Notes: generated by a model not told the origin, from the letters alone. DNA of 53,515 nucleotides from Butyricicoccus sp. (GCA_020025755.1 JAHHRO010000009.1:1-53515), one strand, 5' to 3'; positions 41,345-51,012 are shown, numbered from the stretch's first letter. Translations and numbers: made by a program.

Positions 41345-41368
41345 AAAAAAACTGCCGGAAAAGGGCAG
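41345..41368 (-). terminator. Minus-strand terminator beside the decayed gene
   Basis: On the minus strand ACTGCC pairs with GGCAGT and is followed by seven T. It points in the reading direction of the decayed gene at 41428-41700. A second hairpin, AACAGGCATGA with TCATGCCTGTT (41402-41429), lies between them. Confidence 0.6.
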
Positions 41369-41427
41369 TGGTCGTAAAACAGTAATATGCAAATTTCTGC
41401 GAACAGGCATGATTTTGGTCATGCCTG

Positions 41428-41700
41428 TTACGCTTTTATCAGTTCATCCACGGGAATGCAGCCAACGAGTTCATATTCGATATGTACCCTTTGCTTGTGC
41501 TTGCTGCTTGACTTTGTCGAGGTGCTTCCACATTAAGAAAGCGATGGGGTATCAAGTTCAAAGTAAGAAGATGAAACACCATCCTCAACAAAGGTTTCCA
41601 CTTGTAAATAGGTACTCATATATTCATTTGTTTTCCAATCCTGTCAGACAGATCCTGTAAATAATACTTTATTTGGAATGGCGGTTTTACGAGCACTCGT
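41428..41700 (-). pseudogene. Decayed minus-strand gene of unknown family
   Basis: Translation of the minus strand gives protein-like sequence broken by stops. One frame reads RKTAIPNKVLFTGSV, an in-frame TGA (41644-41646), QDWKTNEYMSTYLQVETF and on to FELDTP, then a TAA (41533-41535). A shifted frame continues AFLMWKHLDKVKQQAQAK, and the first frame resumes with EYELVGCIPVDELIKA and a final TAA. No start codon with a Shine-Dalgarno site is present. A terminator hairpin lies downstream in the same direction. The family is not recognised. It is best explained as a gene wreck with a nonsense change and two compensating shifts. Confidence 0.6.
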
Positions 41701-41724
41701 CTAATTATTCCAACAGATTTTCGC

Positions 41725-42864
41725 TTAGTTGTGATATGCTTTTTTGACAAACTCGCGCATGACGCTGTTGTAGCTCACATTTTTGCGGACAAGGATATCA
41801 TCTGCCGCGAATTTACGGTGCTGCACCATTTGCAGCCGGAAACCGCTGTTGCGAACGTTGACATAGGTGCTTTTGTTATGTGCGCCGTAAGGATAGGCGA
41901 AGAACAGTGGCTTGGATTCCAGTTTGGCATCAAGGATCTCGTATGCGCGGCGTGCCTCGTTGATGAGTTCTTCACCGCTGATCGAGGTGCAGTCGATATG
42001 GTCGATGTTGTGTGCATAGATCTTGATATAGCCGCTGTCCTCCATTTTTTTTGCCTGCTCCGCTGTGAAGAAGTTTGGGGTATCACGCTCCAATGTGCGC
42101 ACGACAGAGAAGATGGATGCAGGTGCTTTTTCTTCTACAAAAATGGGGTAGGCAAGGTGGAAGTTATCCACATAGCCGTCATCGATGGTGATGATAAAGT
42201 ATTTTTTACCTTTTTCTGCTTTTCCTTTGAAGTAGTCTTCCAGAGAGATGCAGGTGTATCCCAGCGCACGCATATCACGGATGTTGTTGCGCAGTCTCCA
42301 AGGGGAAGTATAAAGATTCGGGTTGTCTGCCAAAACCTTGGGGTCTTCCGTGAATGCGTGGTACATGAGGATGACCGTGTTGCGGTTCTTTTCAAAATAC
42401 GGGAATGTGGGGTCGATCTCGATCTGCTTCTGGGGGCCATTGTAGATCGTAGACCAGTTCAGCGCGCGTCCCAGATCCCGGATCGAAAAATAGTTGTAGC
42501 CGGAGATGCTGTATCCCTTGATATTGGCTGGCTTGCCATTGATATAGATGCGTTGGGAGGTCGGTTTGGCAGAAATTTTGGGTGCGGTTGCCGGCGGATG
42601 GGTCTCAGCGGAGGCGTCATAAGGCTGCTCTTCGTTGATGTAGATGGATGCGGTCTGTGGGTCATAGGTGATGGAGCAGCCGGAAGCCTGCGCAAAATCG
42701 CGTGCACGCACATAGTCGTTTCGCTCGATGGTGTAAGCGGATAAGTTGGTTTTTTGGGAAGAAAGATAGATGTTATGGCTGGATTGCACGGCAATCACTG
42801 CGGAAGCGGAAGATGTAAAAACCAACGCTGCACAGGCACAGATGAGCGGACGGAAAAAACGCAA
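41725..42864 (-). CDS. Exported polysaccharide deacetylase with N-terminal copper amine oxidase-like domain
   Basis: A 379-residue secreted protein. The TTG start is chosen because GGAGGT lies 6 bases before it and because a signal peptide follows at once (MRFFRPLICACAALVFTSSASA); the longer frame runs back through the rpoB promoter. Residues about 25-155 form two strand-rich units with DYVRARDFAQASG and NYFSIRDLGRALNW, like copper amine oxidase N-terminal domains. The NodB-like domain follows: VILMYHAF, ITIDDGYVDNF (Asp pair), IYAHNIDHID in the metal-His position, and FFAYPYGAHN. It deacetylates a surface glycan, substrate unknown. A terminator-like hairpin lies just before the start. Confidence 0.85.
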   Translation of the reverse strand: MRFFRPLICACAALVFTSSASAVIAVQSSHNIYLSSQKTNLSAYTIERNDYVRARDFAQASGCSITYDPQTASIYINEEQPYDASAETHPPATAPKISAKPTSQRIYINGKPANIKGYSISGYNYFSIRDLGRALNWSTIYNGPQKQIEIDPTFPYFEKNRNTVILMYHAFTEDPKVLADNPNLYTSPWRLRNNIRDMRALGYTCISLEDYFKGKAEKGKKYFIITIDDGYVDNFHLAYPIFVEEKAPASIFSVVRTLERDTPNFFTAEQAKKMEDSGYIKIYAHNIDHIDCTSISGEELINEARRAYEILDAKLESKPLFFAYPYGAHNKSTYVNVRNSGFRLQMVQHRKFAADDILVRKNVSYNSVMREFVKKAYHN

Positions 42865-42890
42865 AATAGAACCTCCTTTGGAAATGCAAT

Positions 42891-42921
42891 AAAAAAGACG
42901 GTTCTCGATAGAAAACCGTCT
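42891..42921 (-). terminator. Leader hairpin with T run before the second deacetylase
   Basis: On the minus strand AGACGGTT with its inner AGAAAACC arm pairs to AACCGTCT, followed by six T, then the Shine-Dalgarno site 15 bases on. It is a terminator placed in the 5' leader, hence a possible attenuator. Confidence 0.55.
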
Positions 42922-42942
42922 GTATTTTTGGGCAAAATACAC

Positions 42943-42972
42943 TTGACTATACCCTGAAAAATATGGTATAAT
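42943..42972 (+). promoter_or_regulatory. Promoter of rpoBC
   Basis: -35 TTGACT and -10 TATAAT with an 18-base spacer, about 155 bases before the rpoB start. The leader can fold: AATTGGG with CCCAATT (42987-43008), enclosed by CGCTTA with TAAGCG (42977-42982 and 43039-43044). Confidence 0.75.
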
Positions 42973-43126
42973 AAATCGCTTATCGAAATTGGGTATACTT
43001 TCCCAATTGGCTGTTTTAATAATAACATGCTTTTTCAGTAAGCGCAATAGGTACTTGAAATTTTTAACCACGCCTCCGGGCGTATTGAAATTCTTGGAAA
43101 TTCAGAAACGGAGTGATGGGTTCAAC

Positions 43127-46100
43127 ATGATGGTGAAAGACGTACAGCACGGCAAGACCACAAGAAAGAGCTTTGCGCGCATCGAGGAGATCCTCGAAAT
43201 GCCAAACCTGATCGAGATCCAGAAGAAATCCTATGAGTGGTTTCTTGAGACAGGTCTGCGCGAGGTTTTCGAAGATGTCTCTGCAATCACAGACTACACC
43301 GGAAACCTTGAGCTGACCTTCCTCGACTATGCACTGGACGAGCCGAAGTACAGCATTGAGGAATGCAAGGCGCGCGATGCAACGTTTGCCTGCCCGCTGA
43401 AGGTGCGCGTACGCCTGCGCAACAAGGAGACCGGCGAGATCAAGGAACAGGAAATTTTCATGGGCGAATTCCCGCGCATGACACAGTCTGGTACCTTTAT
43501 CTTCAACGGCGCGGAGCGTGCCATTGTATCACAGATCGTTCGTTCGCCGGGCGTATACTACGGTCGTGAGCTGGACAAGACCGATAAGGCAATCCTGTCT
43601 GCAACTGTAATTCCATACCGTGGCGCATGGCTCGAATACGAGACCGATATGAACGATGTGTTCTATGTTCGTATTGATAAGAACCGCAAAATCCCGATCA
43701 CTTCACTGGTTCGCGCACTGGGCGTTAAGACCGATGCAGAGATCCTTGAGATGTTCGGTGAGGATGAACGTATTCTTGCAACGCTGGAGCGTGATCCGTC
43801 CAAGACTGCAGAAGAAGCACTGATCGAAATTTATAAGAAGATGCGTCCGGGTGAGCCGCCCTCTGTTGAGTCTGCGACGAACCTCATGGATGCCATGTTC
43901 TTCGATACGCGCCGCTACGATATCTCGGCGGTAGGTCGTTATAAGTACAATAAGAAGCTCAGCATTGCACGCCGTCTGGCAAACCGCAAGCTGCTTGCAC
44001 CGGTTGCCGATCCGATGACCGGCGAGATCCTTGCAGAAGAAGGCACAATCCTGACCCGTGACGAAGCACGCCGCATCGCGGCACGCGGTGTCAATGCTGC
44101 ACAGGTCGAGTCGGGCGAGGGCAAACTCGTAAAGGTGTTTGGCAACGGCATGGTCGATGTGGATGACTTTAAGGATTATCTCGGCGGCATGGGCGCAGAG
44201 GAACTTGGTATCAAGGAGAAGGTACGCTTCACCGTCCTCAAGGAGATCATCGACAGTGGCGTGACCGGCGACGCGCTCAAGAAGACCGTCACCGAGCGCA
44301 TCCATGACCTCATCCCCAAGACCATCATCGTAGACGATATTCTGGCAACCATCTGCTATCTGCTCAATATCGGCAACGGCGTGGGTGTGACTGATGATAT
44401 CGACCACTTGGGTAACCGCCGCCTGCGCTGCGTAGGCGAGCTGCTCCAGAATCAGGTTCGCATCGGTTTCTCCCGTATGGAGCGTGTCATTCGCGAGCGC
44501 ATGACCATTCAGGATCAGGAGAGCGTGACTCCACAGTCACTCATCAATATTCGTCCTGTGACCGCTGCAATCAAGGAATTCTTTGGTTCCTCTCCGTTGT
44601 CTCAGTTCATGGATCAGAACAACCCGCTGGCAGAACTGACGCACAAGCGTCGTCTGTCCGCACTCGGACCTGGCGGTCTGTCCCGTGACCGTGCGTCGAT
44701 GGAGGTACGTGACGTACACTACAGCCACTATGGTCGTATGTGCCCGATCGAGACCCCTGAAGGCCCGAACATCGGTCTGATCTCCTATCTTGCAACCTAT
44801 GCGCGTATCAATGATTTCGGATTCATTGAGGCACCGTATCGCATTATTGATAAAGAAACCGGCCGCGTAACCGATGAGGTACGCTATATGACCGCCGACG
44901 TTGAGGATGAATTCATCGTTTGTCAGGCATACGAGCCGCTTGACGAGAATGGCTGCCTCAAGCATGAGCGTATCACCTGCCGTATGCGCGATGAGATCAT
45001 CGAGGTAGACCGCAAGGATGTTGACCTCATGGACGTCTCTCCGCGTATGATGGTTTCTGTTGCAACGGCATTTATCCCGTTCCTCGAGCACGATGACGCA
45101 AACCGTGCGCTCATGGGCGCGAACATGCAGCGTCAGGCTGTGCCGCTGCTCAAGACAGAGGCACCGATCGTTGCAACTGGTATGGAATATAAGGCGGCAG
45201 TTGACTCTGGTATCATCCCGCTGGCTGAGGCTGACGGCGTTGTGACCCGTTCGACTGCGCGTGAGATCTCCGTTCGCTATGACAACGGCGAGGAGAAGTC
45301 CTACCATCTGACCAAGTTCCTGCGTTCCAACCAGTCCACCTGTATCAACATGCGTCCGATCGTAAATCTCGGCGAGCGCGTGAAGAAGGGCGATGTACTG
45401 GCAGACGGTCCGTCTACCGATAAGGGTGAGATCGCACTCGGTAAGAATGCACTCATTGGCTTTATGACTTGGGAAGGCTACAACTACGAGGACGCAGTTC
45501 TGCTCAACGAGCGTCTGGTGCGCGACGACGTTTACACCTCCATCCATATCGAGGAGTACGAGTCCGAAGCGCGTGACACCAAGCTCGGACCGGAAGAAAT
45601 CACCCGTGATGTACCGAACGTGGGCGACGATGCCCTGCGTGATCTGGACGAGCGCGGCATCATCCGTGTCGGTGCAGAGGTACATGCCGGCGATATCCTC
45701 GTTGGTAAGGTCACCCCGAAGGGTGAGACCGAACTGACCGCAGAGGAACGCCTGCTGCGTGCGATTTTCGGCGAGAAGGCAAGAGAAGTGCGTGACACCT
45801 CTCTGCGTGCACCGCATGGTGAATCTGGTATCGTTGTAGATGTTAAGGTATTTACCCGTGAGAACGGCGATGAACTGGCTCCGGGTGTCAATATGGTCGT
45901 TCGCTGTTATATTGCGCAGAAGCGCAAGATCTCGGTCGGCGACAAGATGGCAGGTCGCCATGGTAACAAGGGTGTTATCTCGCGCATTCTGCCGCAGGAA
46001 GATATGCCATTCCTTGAGGATGGCACACCGCTCGATATTGTACTGAACCCACTGGGCGTACCATCGCGTATGAACATCGGTCAGGTACTCGAAGTGCATC

Positions 46101-46861
46101 TGGGCTTTGCTGCAAAGAAGCTGGGCTGGAAGGTCGAAACTCCGGTATTCGACAGCGCATCGCAGAAGGATATCGAGGATATGCTGGTGAAGGCTGGTTA
46201 TGATGCAGACGGCAAGAGCTGGCTGTATGACGGCAGAACCGGTGAGCGTTTTGATAACCGCGTTACCGTTGGCTATATGTATTACCTCAAGCTGCACCAT
46301 CTGGTCGATGATAAGATCCATGCGCGTTCTACCGGTCCTTACTCGCTGGTCACCCAGCAGCCTTTGGGTGGTAAGGCGCAGTTCGGCGGTCAGCGTTTCG
46401 GTGAGATGGAAGTGTGGGCGCTGGAAGCATACGGCGCAGCATATACCTTGCAGGAAATCCTGACTGTAAAGTCGGATGATATCACCGGACGTGTCAAGAC
46501 CTATGAGGCGATCGTCAAGGGTCACAATGTACCGCAGCCGGGTGTTCCGGAGTCCTTCAAGGTACTCGTGAAGGAATTGCAGTCCCTGTGCCTCGATATC
46601 AAGGTGCTGGATGAAAACATGGAAGTCATCGAACTGTCTGAGGATGAAGAGGAAGAGACCGATTACAACAACCGCGCAATGCCCGAGGAGACTGCTTCCG
46701 GCAGCGATGCAGAATTTGCAGCGGCTGGATTCGGCATCAACGAGGCTGAGGACGGCGACACCGATCTGGGTGCGTTCGACAGCGCGGCAGAGGAAGCCGG
46801 TACAGAGGAAGATGACTACGCTGAGGAAGACAACTACGGCGACGGTGATTTTGACGAATAA
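43127..46861 (+). CDS. rpoB: DNA-directed RNA polymerase subunit beta
   Basis: Core RNA polymerase subunit, 1244 residues. The start is the first ATG of ATGATGGTG, with CGGAGTGA about 12 bases upstream; the longer frame reaches into the leader. Characteristic segments: the rifampicin-region pattern FFGSSPLSQFMDQNNPLAELTHKRR with wild-type-looking Gln, Asp and His positions, then SALGPGGLSRDRA. The catalytic core follows (GMEYKAAVDSG; GDKMAGRHGNKGV). The C-terminal ~75 residues are an acidic tail rich in Glu and Asp, ending GDGDFDE. It precedes rpoC by 28 bases. Confidence 0.98.
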   Translation: MMVKDVQHGKTTRKSFARIEEILEMPNLIEIQKKSYEWFLETGLREVFEDVSAITDYTGNLELTFLDYALDEPKYSIEECKARDATFACPLKVRVRLRNKETGEIKEQEIFMGEFPRMTQSGTFIFNGAERAIVSQIVRSPGVYYGRELDKTDKAILSATVIPYRGAWLEYETDMNDVFYVRIDKNRKIPITSLVRALGVKTDAEILEMFGEDERILATLERDPSKTAEEALIEIYKKMRPGEPPSVESATNLMDAMFFDTRRYDISAVGRYKYNKKLSIARRLANRKLLAPVADPMTGEILAEEGTILTRDEARRIAARGVNAAQVESGEGKLVKVFGNGMVDVDDFKDYLGGMGAEELGIKEKVRFTVLKEIIDSGVTGDALKKTVTERIHDLIPKTIIVDDILATICYLLNIGNGVGVTDDIDHLGNRRLRCVGELLQNQVRIGFSRMERVIRERMTIQDQESVTPQSLINIRPVTAAIKEFFGSSPLSQFMDQNNPLAELTHKRRLSALGPGGLSRDRASMEVRDVHYSHYGRMCPIETPEGPNIGLISYLATYARINDFGFIEAPYRIIDKETGRVTDEVRYMTADVEDEFIVCQAYEPLDENGCLKHERITCRMRDEIIEVDRKDVDLMDVSPRMMVSVATAFIPFLEHDDANRALMGANMQRQAVPLLKTEAPIVATGMEYKAAVDSGIIPLAEADGVVTRSTAREISVRYDNGEEKSYHLTKFLRSNQSTCINMRPIVNLGERVKKGDVLADGPSTDKGEIALGKNALIGFMTWEGYNYEDAVLLNERLVRDDVYTSIHIEEYESEARDTKLGPEEITRDVPNVGDDALRDLDERGIIRVGAEVHAGDILVGKVTPKGETELTAEERLLRAIFGEKAREVRDTSLRAPHGESGIVVDVKVFTRENGDELAPGVNMVVRCYIAQKRKISVGDKMAGRHGNKGVISRILPQEDMPFLEDGTPLDIVLNPLGVPSRMNIGQVLEVHLGFAAKKLGWKVETPVFDSASQKDIEDMLVKAGYDADGKSWLYDGRTGERFDNRVTVGYMYYLKLHHLVDDKIHARSTGPYSLVTQQPLGGKAQFGGQRFGEMEVWALEAYGAAYTLQEILTVKSDDITGRVKTYEAIVKGHNVPQPGVPESFKVLVKELQSLCLDIKVLDENMEVIELSEDEEEETDYNNRAMPEETASGSDAEFAAAGFGINEAEDGDTDLGAFDSAAEEAGTEEDDYAEEDNYGDGDFDE

Positions 46862-46889
46862 CGCGGATACAGGAGGAGCTTTCTAAATT

Positions 46890-49800
46890 ATGGGATATAA
46901 TACGTTCAATGCCATTAAGATCGGTCTGGCTTCGCCCGAACTGATCCGCGAGTGGTCCTATGGTGAGGTCAAGAAGCCGGAGACCATCAACTATCGCACA
47001 CTCAAGCCGGAGCGCGATGGTCTGTTCTGCGAACGCATCTTTGGACCGACCAAGGACTGGGAATGTCATTGTGGTAAGTACAAGAAGGTACGCTATAAGG
47101 GCAAGGTTTGTGATAAGTGCGGCGTTGAAGTAACACGCGCGAAGGTACGCCGCGAGCGTATGGGTCACATCGAACTGGCTGCACCGGTTTCACATATCTG
47201 GTATTTTAAGGGCATACCGTCTCGCATGGGTCTGATCCTCGATATCAGCCCGCGTATTCTGGAGAAGGTACTGTACTTTGCAAACTATATCGTAACAGAG
47301 CCAGGGGATACGCCGCTCATGTATAAGCAGATCCTGACCGAGACCGAGTACCGCGATATGCGCGAAAAGTACGACGAGGATTTTGAAGCGATGATGGGCG
47401 CAGAAGCGATCAAGAAGCTGCTCCAGCAGCTCGATCTTGAGAAGCTGTCCGTTGAACTGCGCAATGAACTGCGCGATGCTTCCGGTCAGAAGCGCATGCG
47501 CATCATCAAGCGGCTGGAAGTTGTAGAATCTTTCCGCCTGTCTGGCAACAAGCCGGAATGGATGGTCATGGATGTTGTTCCGGTCATTCCGCCGGAGATC
47601 CGTCCAATGGTACAGCTGGACGGCGGCCGCTTTGCGACCTCCGACCTCAATGACCTGTATCGCCGTGTCATCAACCGTAACAATCGCCTGAAGCGTCTGT
47701 TGGAACTGGGTGCTCCGGACATCATCGTGCGCAACGAGAAGCGCATGCTTCAGGAAGCTGTTGACGCACTGATCGACAATGGCCGTCGTGGTCGTCCGGT
47801 CACAGGTCCGAACAACCGCGCACTCAAGTCGCTGTCCGACATGCTCAAGGGTAAGCAGGGACGCTTCCGTCAGAACCTGCTCGGTAAGCGCGTAGACTAC
47901 TCTGGCCGTTCGGTTATCGTCGTGGGACCTGATCTTAAGATCTGGCAGTGCGGTCTGCCGAAGGAAATGGCACTCGAGCTGTTCAAGCCATTCGTTATGA
48001 AGCGTCTGGTCAAGGACGGTCTGGCATCTAACATCAAGTCTGCAAAGAAGATGGTAGAGCGTGCAAAGACCGAGGTTTGGGACGTTCTCGAGGATGTCAT
48101 CAAGGGGCATCCGGTCATGCTGAACCGTGCGCCTACCCTGCACCGTCTGGGTATTCAGGCGTTCGAGCCCAAGCTGGTCGAGGGTCGTGCGATCCGTCTG
48201 CATCCACTGGTATGTACTGCATTTAACGCGGACTTTGACGGTGACCAGATGGCGGTACATGTGCCGCTGTCCGCTGAGGCGCAGGCCGAAGCGCGTCTGC
48301 TCATGCTTTCTGCAAACAACCTGCTCAAGCCGCAGGACGGCAAGCCGGTTACCGTACCATCTCAGGATATGGTGCTTGGTTCTTATTACCTCACCATCGA
48401 CAAGGCTGACGAGCCGGGCGCAGGTAAGATCTTCTCCTGTCCGGACGAGGCAATGATGGCATACGACGAGGGTGTTGTCGGCATCCATGCACCGATCAAG
48501 GTGCGTATGACTCGTACCATCAACGGACAGACCATTTCCCGCATCATAGATGCGACCGTTGGTCGTTTGATCTTCAACTCCCGTATCCCACAGGATCTGG
48601 GCTTTGTAGAGCGCACCGATGAGAATATTCTGGATCTTGAGATCATGTTCACCTGCGGTAAGAAGGAACTCGGAAAGATCATCGATCGCTGCATCCGTGT
48701 GCATGACTTCAACAAGACCGCTGAGGTACTCGATGCCATCAAGGGCATGGGTTACAAGTATTCCACCCGCGGCGCACTGACTGTAGCCGTTGCGGATATG
48801 CTCGTACCGGCTGAAAAGCAGAGCATGGTCGAGGAATCCGAGAAGAAAGTCGCACAGATCGACCGCAAGTACAAGCGTGGCTTTATCACCGATGACGAGC
48901 GTTATCGTCTGGTCGTACACGAGTGGGAAGAAACCACAAAAAAGGTTGCTGCAAAGCTTCAGGAGAACATGAAGGAGCAGCGTTACAACCCGATCCATAT
49001 GATGGCAGAATCCGGTGCGCGTGGTTCGATCAACCAGATCCGTCAGCTGGCAGGTATGCGCGGTCTGATGGCGTCCACATCCGGTAAGACCATCGAGATC
49101 CCGATCAAGTCCAACTTCCGTGAGGGTCTGTCCGTGCTTGAGTATTTCATCTCTGCACGAGGTGCTCGAAAGGGTATGGCGGACACTGCACTGCGTACCG
49201 CAGACTCTGGTTACTTGACCCGTCGTCTGGTTGACGTTTCTCAGGATGTCATCATCCGTGAGGATGACTGTGGTGCAGTCAAGGGTATCTGGGTCGAGGA
49301 TATCAAGGAAGGCAACCAGACCATTGAGCCGTTCAACGAGCGTCTGGTTGGTCGTTACCTTGTCGATGATCTCTATGATACAGACGGAAATCTCGTGATC
49401 TCCAAGGATCATATGATGACCGAGGAAGATGCTGACCGCATCATCAAGATGGGCATTACCCGCATCCAGATCCGTTCCGTTCTGGAATGCCGTGCGCGTA
49501 AGGGCGTATGTACTCATTGTTACGGCATGAACCTGGCTTCCGGCGAGCCTTGCGGTCTCGGTGAAGCAGTTGGTATCATCGCGGCGCAGTCCATCGGTGA
49601 GCCGGGTACACAGCTGACCATGCGTACGTTCCATACCGGTGGTGTCGCTGGTTCTGATATTACACAAGGTCTGCCTCGTGTCGAGGAACTGTTCGAGGCA
49701 CGCAAGCCGAAGAAGGTGGCAACACTGGCAGAGACCTCGGGTCGTATCACCATTGAGGAGTCCAAGCGCACCACGCTCAAGACCATCAATGTTACCAATC

Positions 49801-50417
49801 CTGAGACCGGCGAGATGTATTCCTATCAGCTGCCGTCATCTTCCGGCATCCGCGTAGAGGACGGTCAGGAGGTCAAGCAGGGCGATCAGCTCAACGAGGG
49901 CGCACTCAGTCCGCATGATATCCTGCGTGTACTCGATCCGCGTGCGGTGCATGACTATCTGATCAAGGAAGTTCAGAAGGTTTACCGTCAGCAGGGTGTA
50001 GATATCAATGACAAGCATATCGAAGTTATCGTGCGCCAGATGATGCGCAAGGTAAAGGTCGAGGATGCAGGCGATGCAAAGGTACTGCCTGGCTCCGTGA
50101 TCGATCTGCTGGAGTTCGAGGACTACAACAACGAGGTACAGGCTCGCATCGATGCAGGTGAAGATGGATTGCGTCTGGCTACCTGCAGTCCGACCCTCAT
50201 GGGTATCACCAAGGCATCTCTGGCAACCGAATCCTTCCTGTCCGCGGCATCTTTCCAGGAGACCACGCGTGTTCTGACTGAGGCTGCGATCAAGGGCAAG
50301 ATCGATCCGCTGCTGGGTCTGAAGGAGAATGTTATCATTGGTAAGCTGATTCCGGCAGGTTCCGGTATGAGCGAATACTGTGATGGACACTATGAACAGA
50401 CCGTAAGTCTGGATTAA
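46890..50417 (+). CDS. rpoC: DNA-directed RNA polymerase subunit beta'
   Basis: Largest core subunit, 1175 residues, typical of Firmicutes (no large insertions). An N-terminal zinc site is seen near residues 55-80 (CHCGKYKK and CDKCGVEV). The catalytic Mg-binding motif is NADFDGDQMAVH (about 445-456). The second zinc site with CRARKGVCTHCYG is near residue 870, followed by EAVGIIAAQSIGEPGTQLTMRTFH of the trigger-loop region. ATG follows AGGAGG. Transcribed with rpoB. Confidence 0.98.
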   Translation: MGYNTFNAIKIGLASPELIREWSYGEVKKPETINYRTLKPERDGLFCERIFGPTKDWECHCGKYKKVRYKGKVCDKCGVEVTRAKVRRERMGHIELAAPVSHIWYFKGIPSRMGLILDISPRILEKVLYFANYIVTEPGDTPLMYKQILTETEYRDMREKYDEDFEAMMGAEAIKKLLQQLDLEKLSVELRNELRDASGQKRMRIIKRLEVVESFRLSGNKPEWMVMDVVPVIPPEIRPMVQLDGGRFATSDLNDLYRRVINRNNRLKRLLELGAPDIIVRNEKRMLQEAVDALIDNGRRGRPVTGPNNRALKSLSDMLKGKQGRFRQNLLGKRVDYSGRSVIVVGPDLKIWQCGLPKEMALELFKPFVMKRLVKDGLASNIKSAKKMVERAKTEVWDVLEDVIKGHPVMLNRAPTLHRLGIQAFEPKLVEGRAIRLHPLVCTAFNADFDGDQMAVHVPLSAEAQAEARLLMLSANNLLKPQDGKPVTVPSQDMVLGSYYLTIDKADEPGAGKIFSCPDEAMMAYDEGVVGIHAPIKVRMTRTINGQTISRIIDATVGRLIFNSRIPQDLGFVERTDENILDLEIMFTCGKKELGKIIDRCIRVHDFNKTAEVLDAIKGMGYKYSTRGALTVAVADMLVPAEKQSMVEESEKKVAQIDRKYKRGFITDDERYRLVVHEWEETTKKVAAKLQENMKEQRYNPIHMMAESGARGSINQIRQLAGMRGLMASTSGKTIEIPIKSNFREGLSVLEYFISARGARKGMADTALRTADSGYLTRRLVDVSQDVIIREDDCGAVKGIWVEDIKEGNQTIEPFNERLVGRYLVDDLYDTDGNLVISKDHMMTEEDADRIIKMGITRIQIRSVLECRARKGVCTHCYGMNLASGEPCGLGEAVGIIAAQSIGEPGTQLTMRTFHTGGVAGSDITQGLPRVEELFEARKPKKVATLAETSGRITIEESKRTTLKTINVTNPETGEMYSYQLPSSSGIRVEDGQEVKQGDQLNEGALSPHDILRVLDPRAVHDYLIKEVQKVYRQQGVDINDKHIEVIVRQMMRKVKVEDAGDAKVLPGSVIDLLEFEDYNNEVQARIDAGEDGLRLATCSPTLMGITKASLATESFLSAASFQETTRVLTEAAIKGKIDPLLGLKENVIIGKLIPAGSGMSEYCDGHYEQTVSLD

Positions 50418-50430
50418 ATGAATCAATTTT

Positions 50431-50456
50431 CTAGGGGGCACATTGTGTGCTCCCTA
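50431..50456 (+). terminator. Hairpin after rpoC
   Basis: CTAGGGGGCACA pairs with TGTGCTCCCTAG on a TTG loop. The following sequence has only a weak T run, so it may be a partial terminator or an RNA-end stabiliser. The rest of 50457-50640 shows no gene. Confidence 0.55.
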
Positions 50457-50650
50457 GTGCTATATTGTTATGCTTTTTTCGTCTGGGTCAGCTTTGCAAG
50501 AGGAACAGACAGGACACTTTGTCGGATGCCTGAAAACAAAGGAAAACACTGGGTTTATGTATTTATCAGAGTAAAAAGGGAAAAATACACAGGCAAAGAG
50601 ACTGTTCTGAAAAAAATCTTGTAAAAAAGAGGAAATTCAGAAAAAAACAC

Positions 50651-50679
50651 TTGACCACGACGAGAGGGCGCGCTATAAT
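50651..50679 (+). promoter_or_regulatory. Promoter of rplGB and the str operon
   Basis: -35 TTGACC and -10 TATAAT with 17-base spacing, about 30 bases before the L7Ae-like gene. Confidence 0.75.
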
Positions 50680-50709
50680 GTAGGAGTATGCGGTATAGGA
50701 GGTTACAAT

Positions 50710-50961
50710 ATGCTTTCTGAATTATCGCAGGCGGCAAAAGTCGTCGGCGTAAAACAGTCCCAAAAAGCCATCCGCAACGGCAAAGCCAAGGCGGTTTTTG
50801 TGGCTGATGATGCCGAACAGCGTGTGATCCGCCCCATTCGGGAACTCTGCGAGGAAATGCATGTCCCGCTTTCTGAGATCCCAACGATGACGGAACTCGG
50901 AGATGCGGCCGGCATCGATGTTGGCGCAGCGGTCGTCACACTGCTTCATTCTGCTAATTAA
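50710..50961 (+). CDS. rplGB: L7Ae-family ribosomal/kink-turn-binding protein
   Basis: An 83-residue protein of the L7Ae/L30e family, like YbxF of Bacillus, which binds kink-turn RNA. Features: KQSQKAIRNGKAKAVFVADDAE at the N-terminal half, IRPIRELCEEMHVPL and the closing AGIDVGAAVV. Its position between rpoC and rpsL is the usual one in Firmicutes. AGGAGG lies 7 bases before ATG. It has its own promoter, so the str operon is probably expressed separately from rpoBC as well as by read-through. Confidence 0.9.
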   Translation: MLSELSQAAKVVGVKQSQKAIRNGKAKAVFVADDAEQRVIRPIRELCEEMHVPLSEIPTMTELGDAAGIDVGAAVVTLLHSAN

Positions 50962-51012
50962 ATGGATTTCCATTTAATATAGAAAATATTTTTGAAAGAA
51001 GGAGGAAATAGA

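Noticed and set aside
44537..46525. A 662-codon minus-strand open frame opposite rpoB
   Set aside because: It is antisense to conserved rpoB codons and its protein shows no domain. Long antisense frames are expected from this codon bias.
47190..49667. An 825-codon minus-strand open frame opposite rpoC
   Set aside because: Same reason: pure shadow of a highly expressed gene with strong codon bias.
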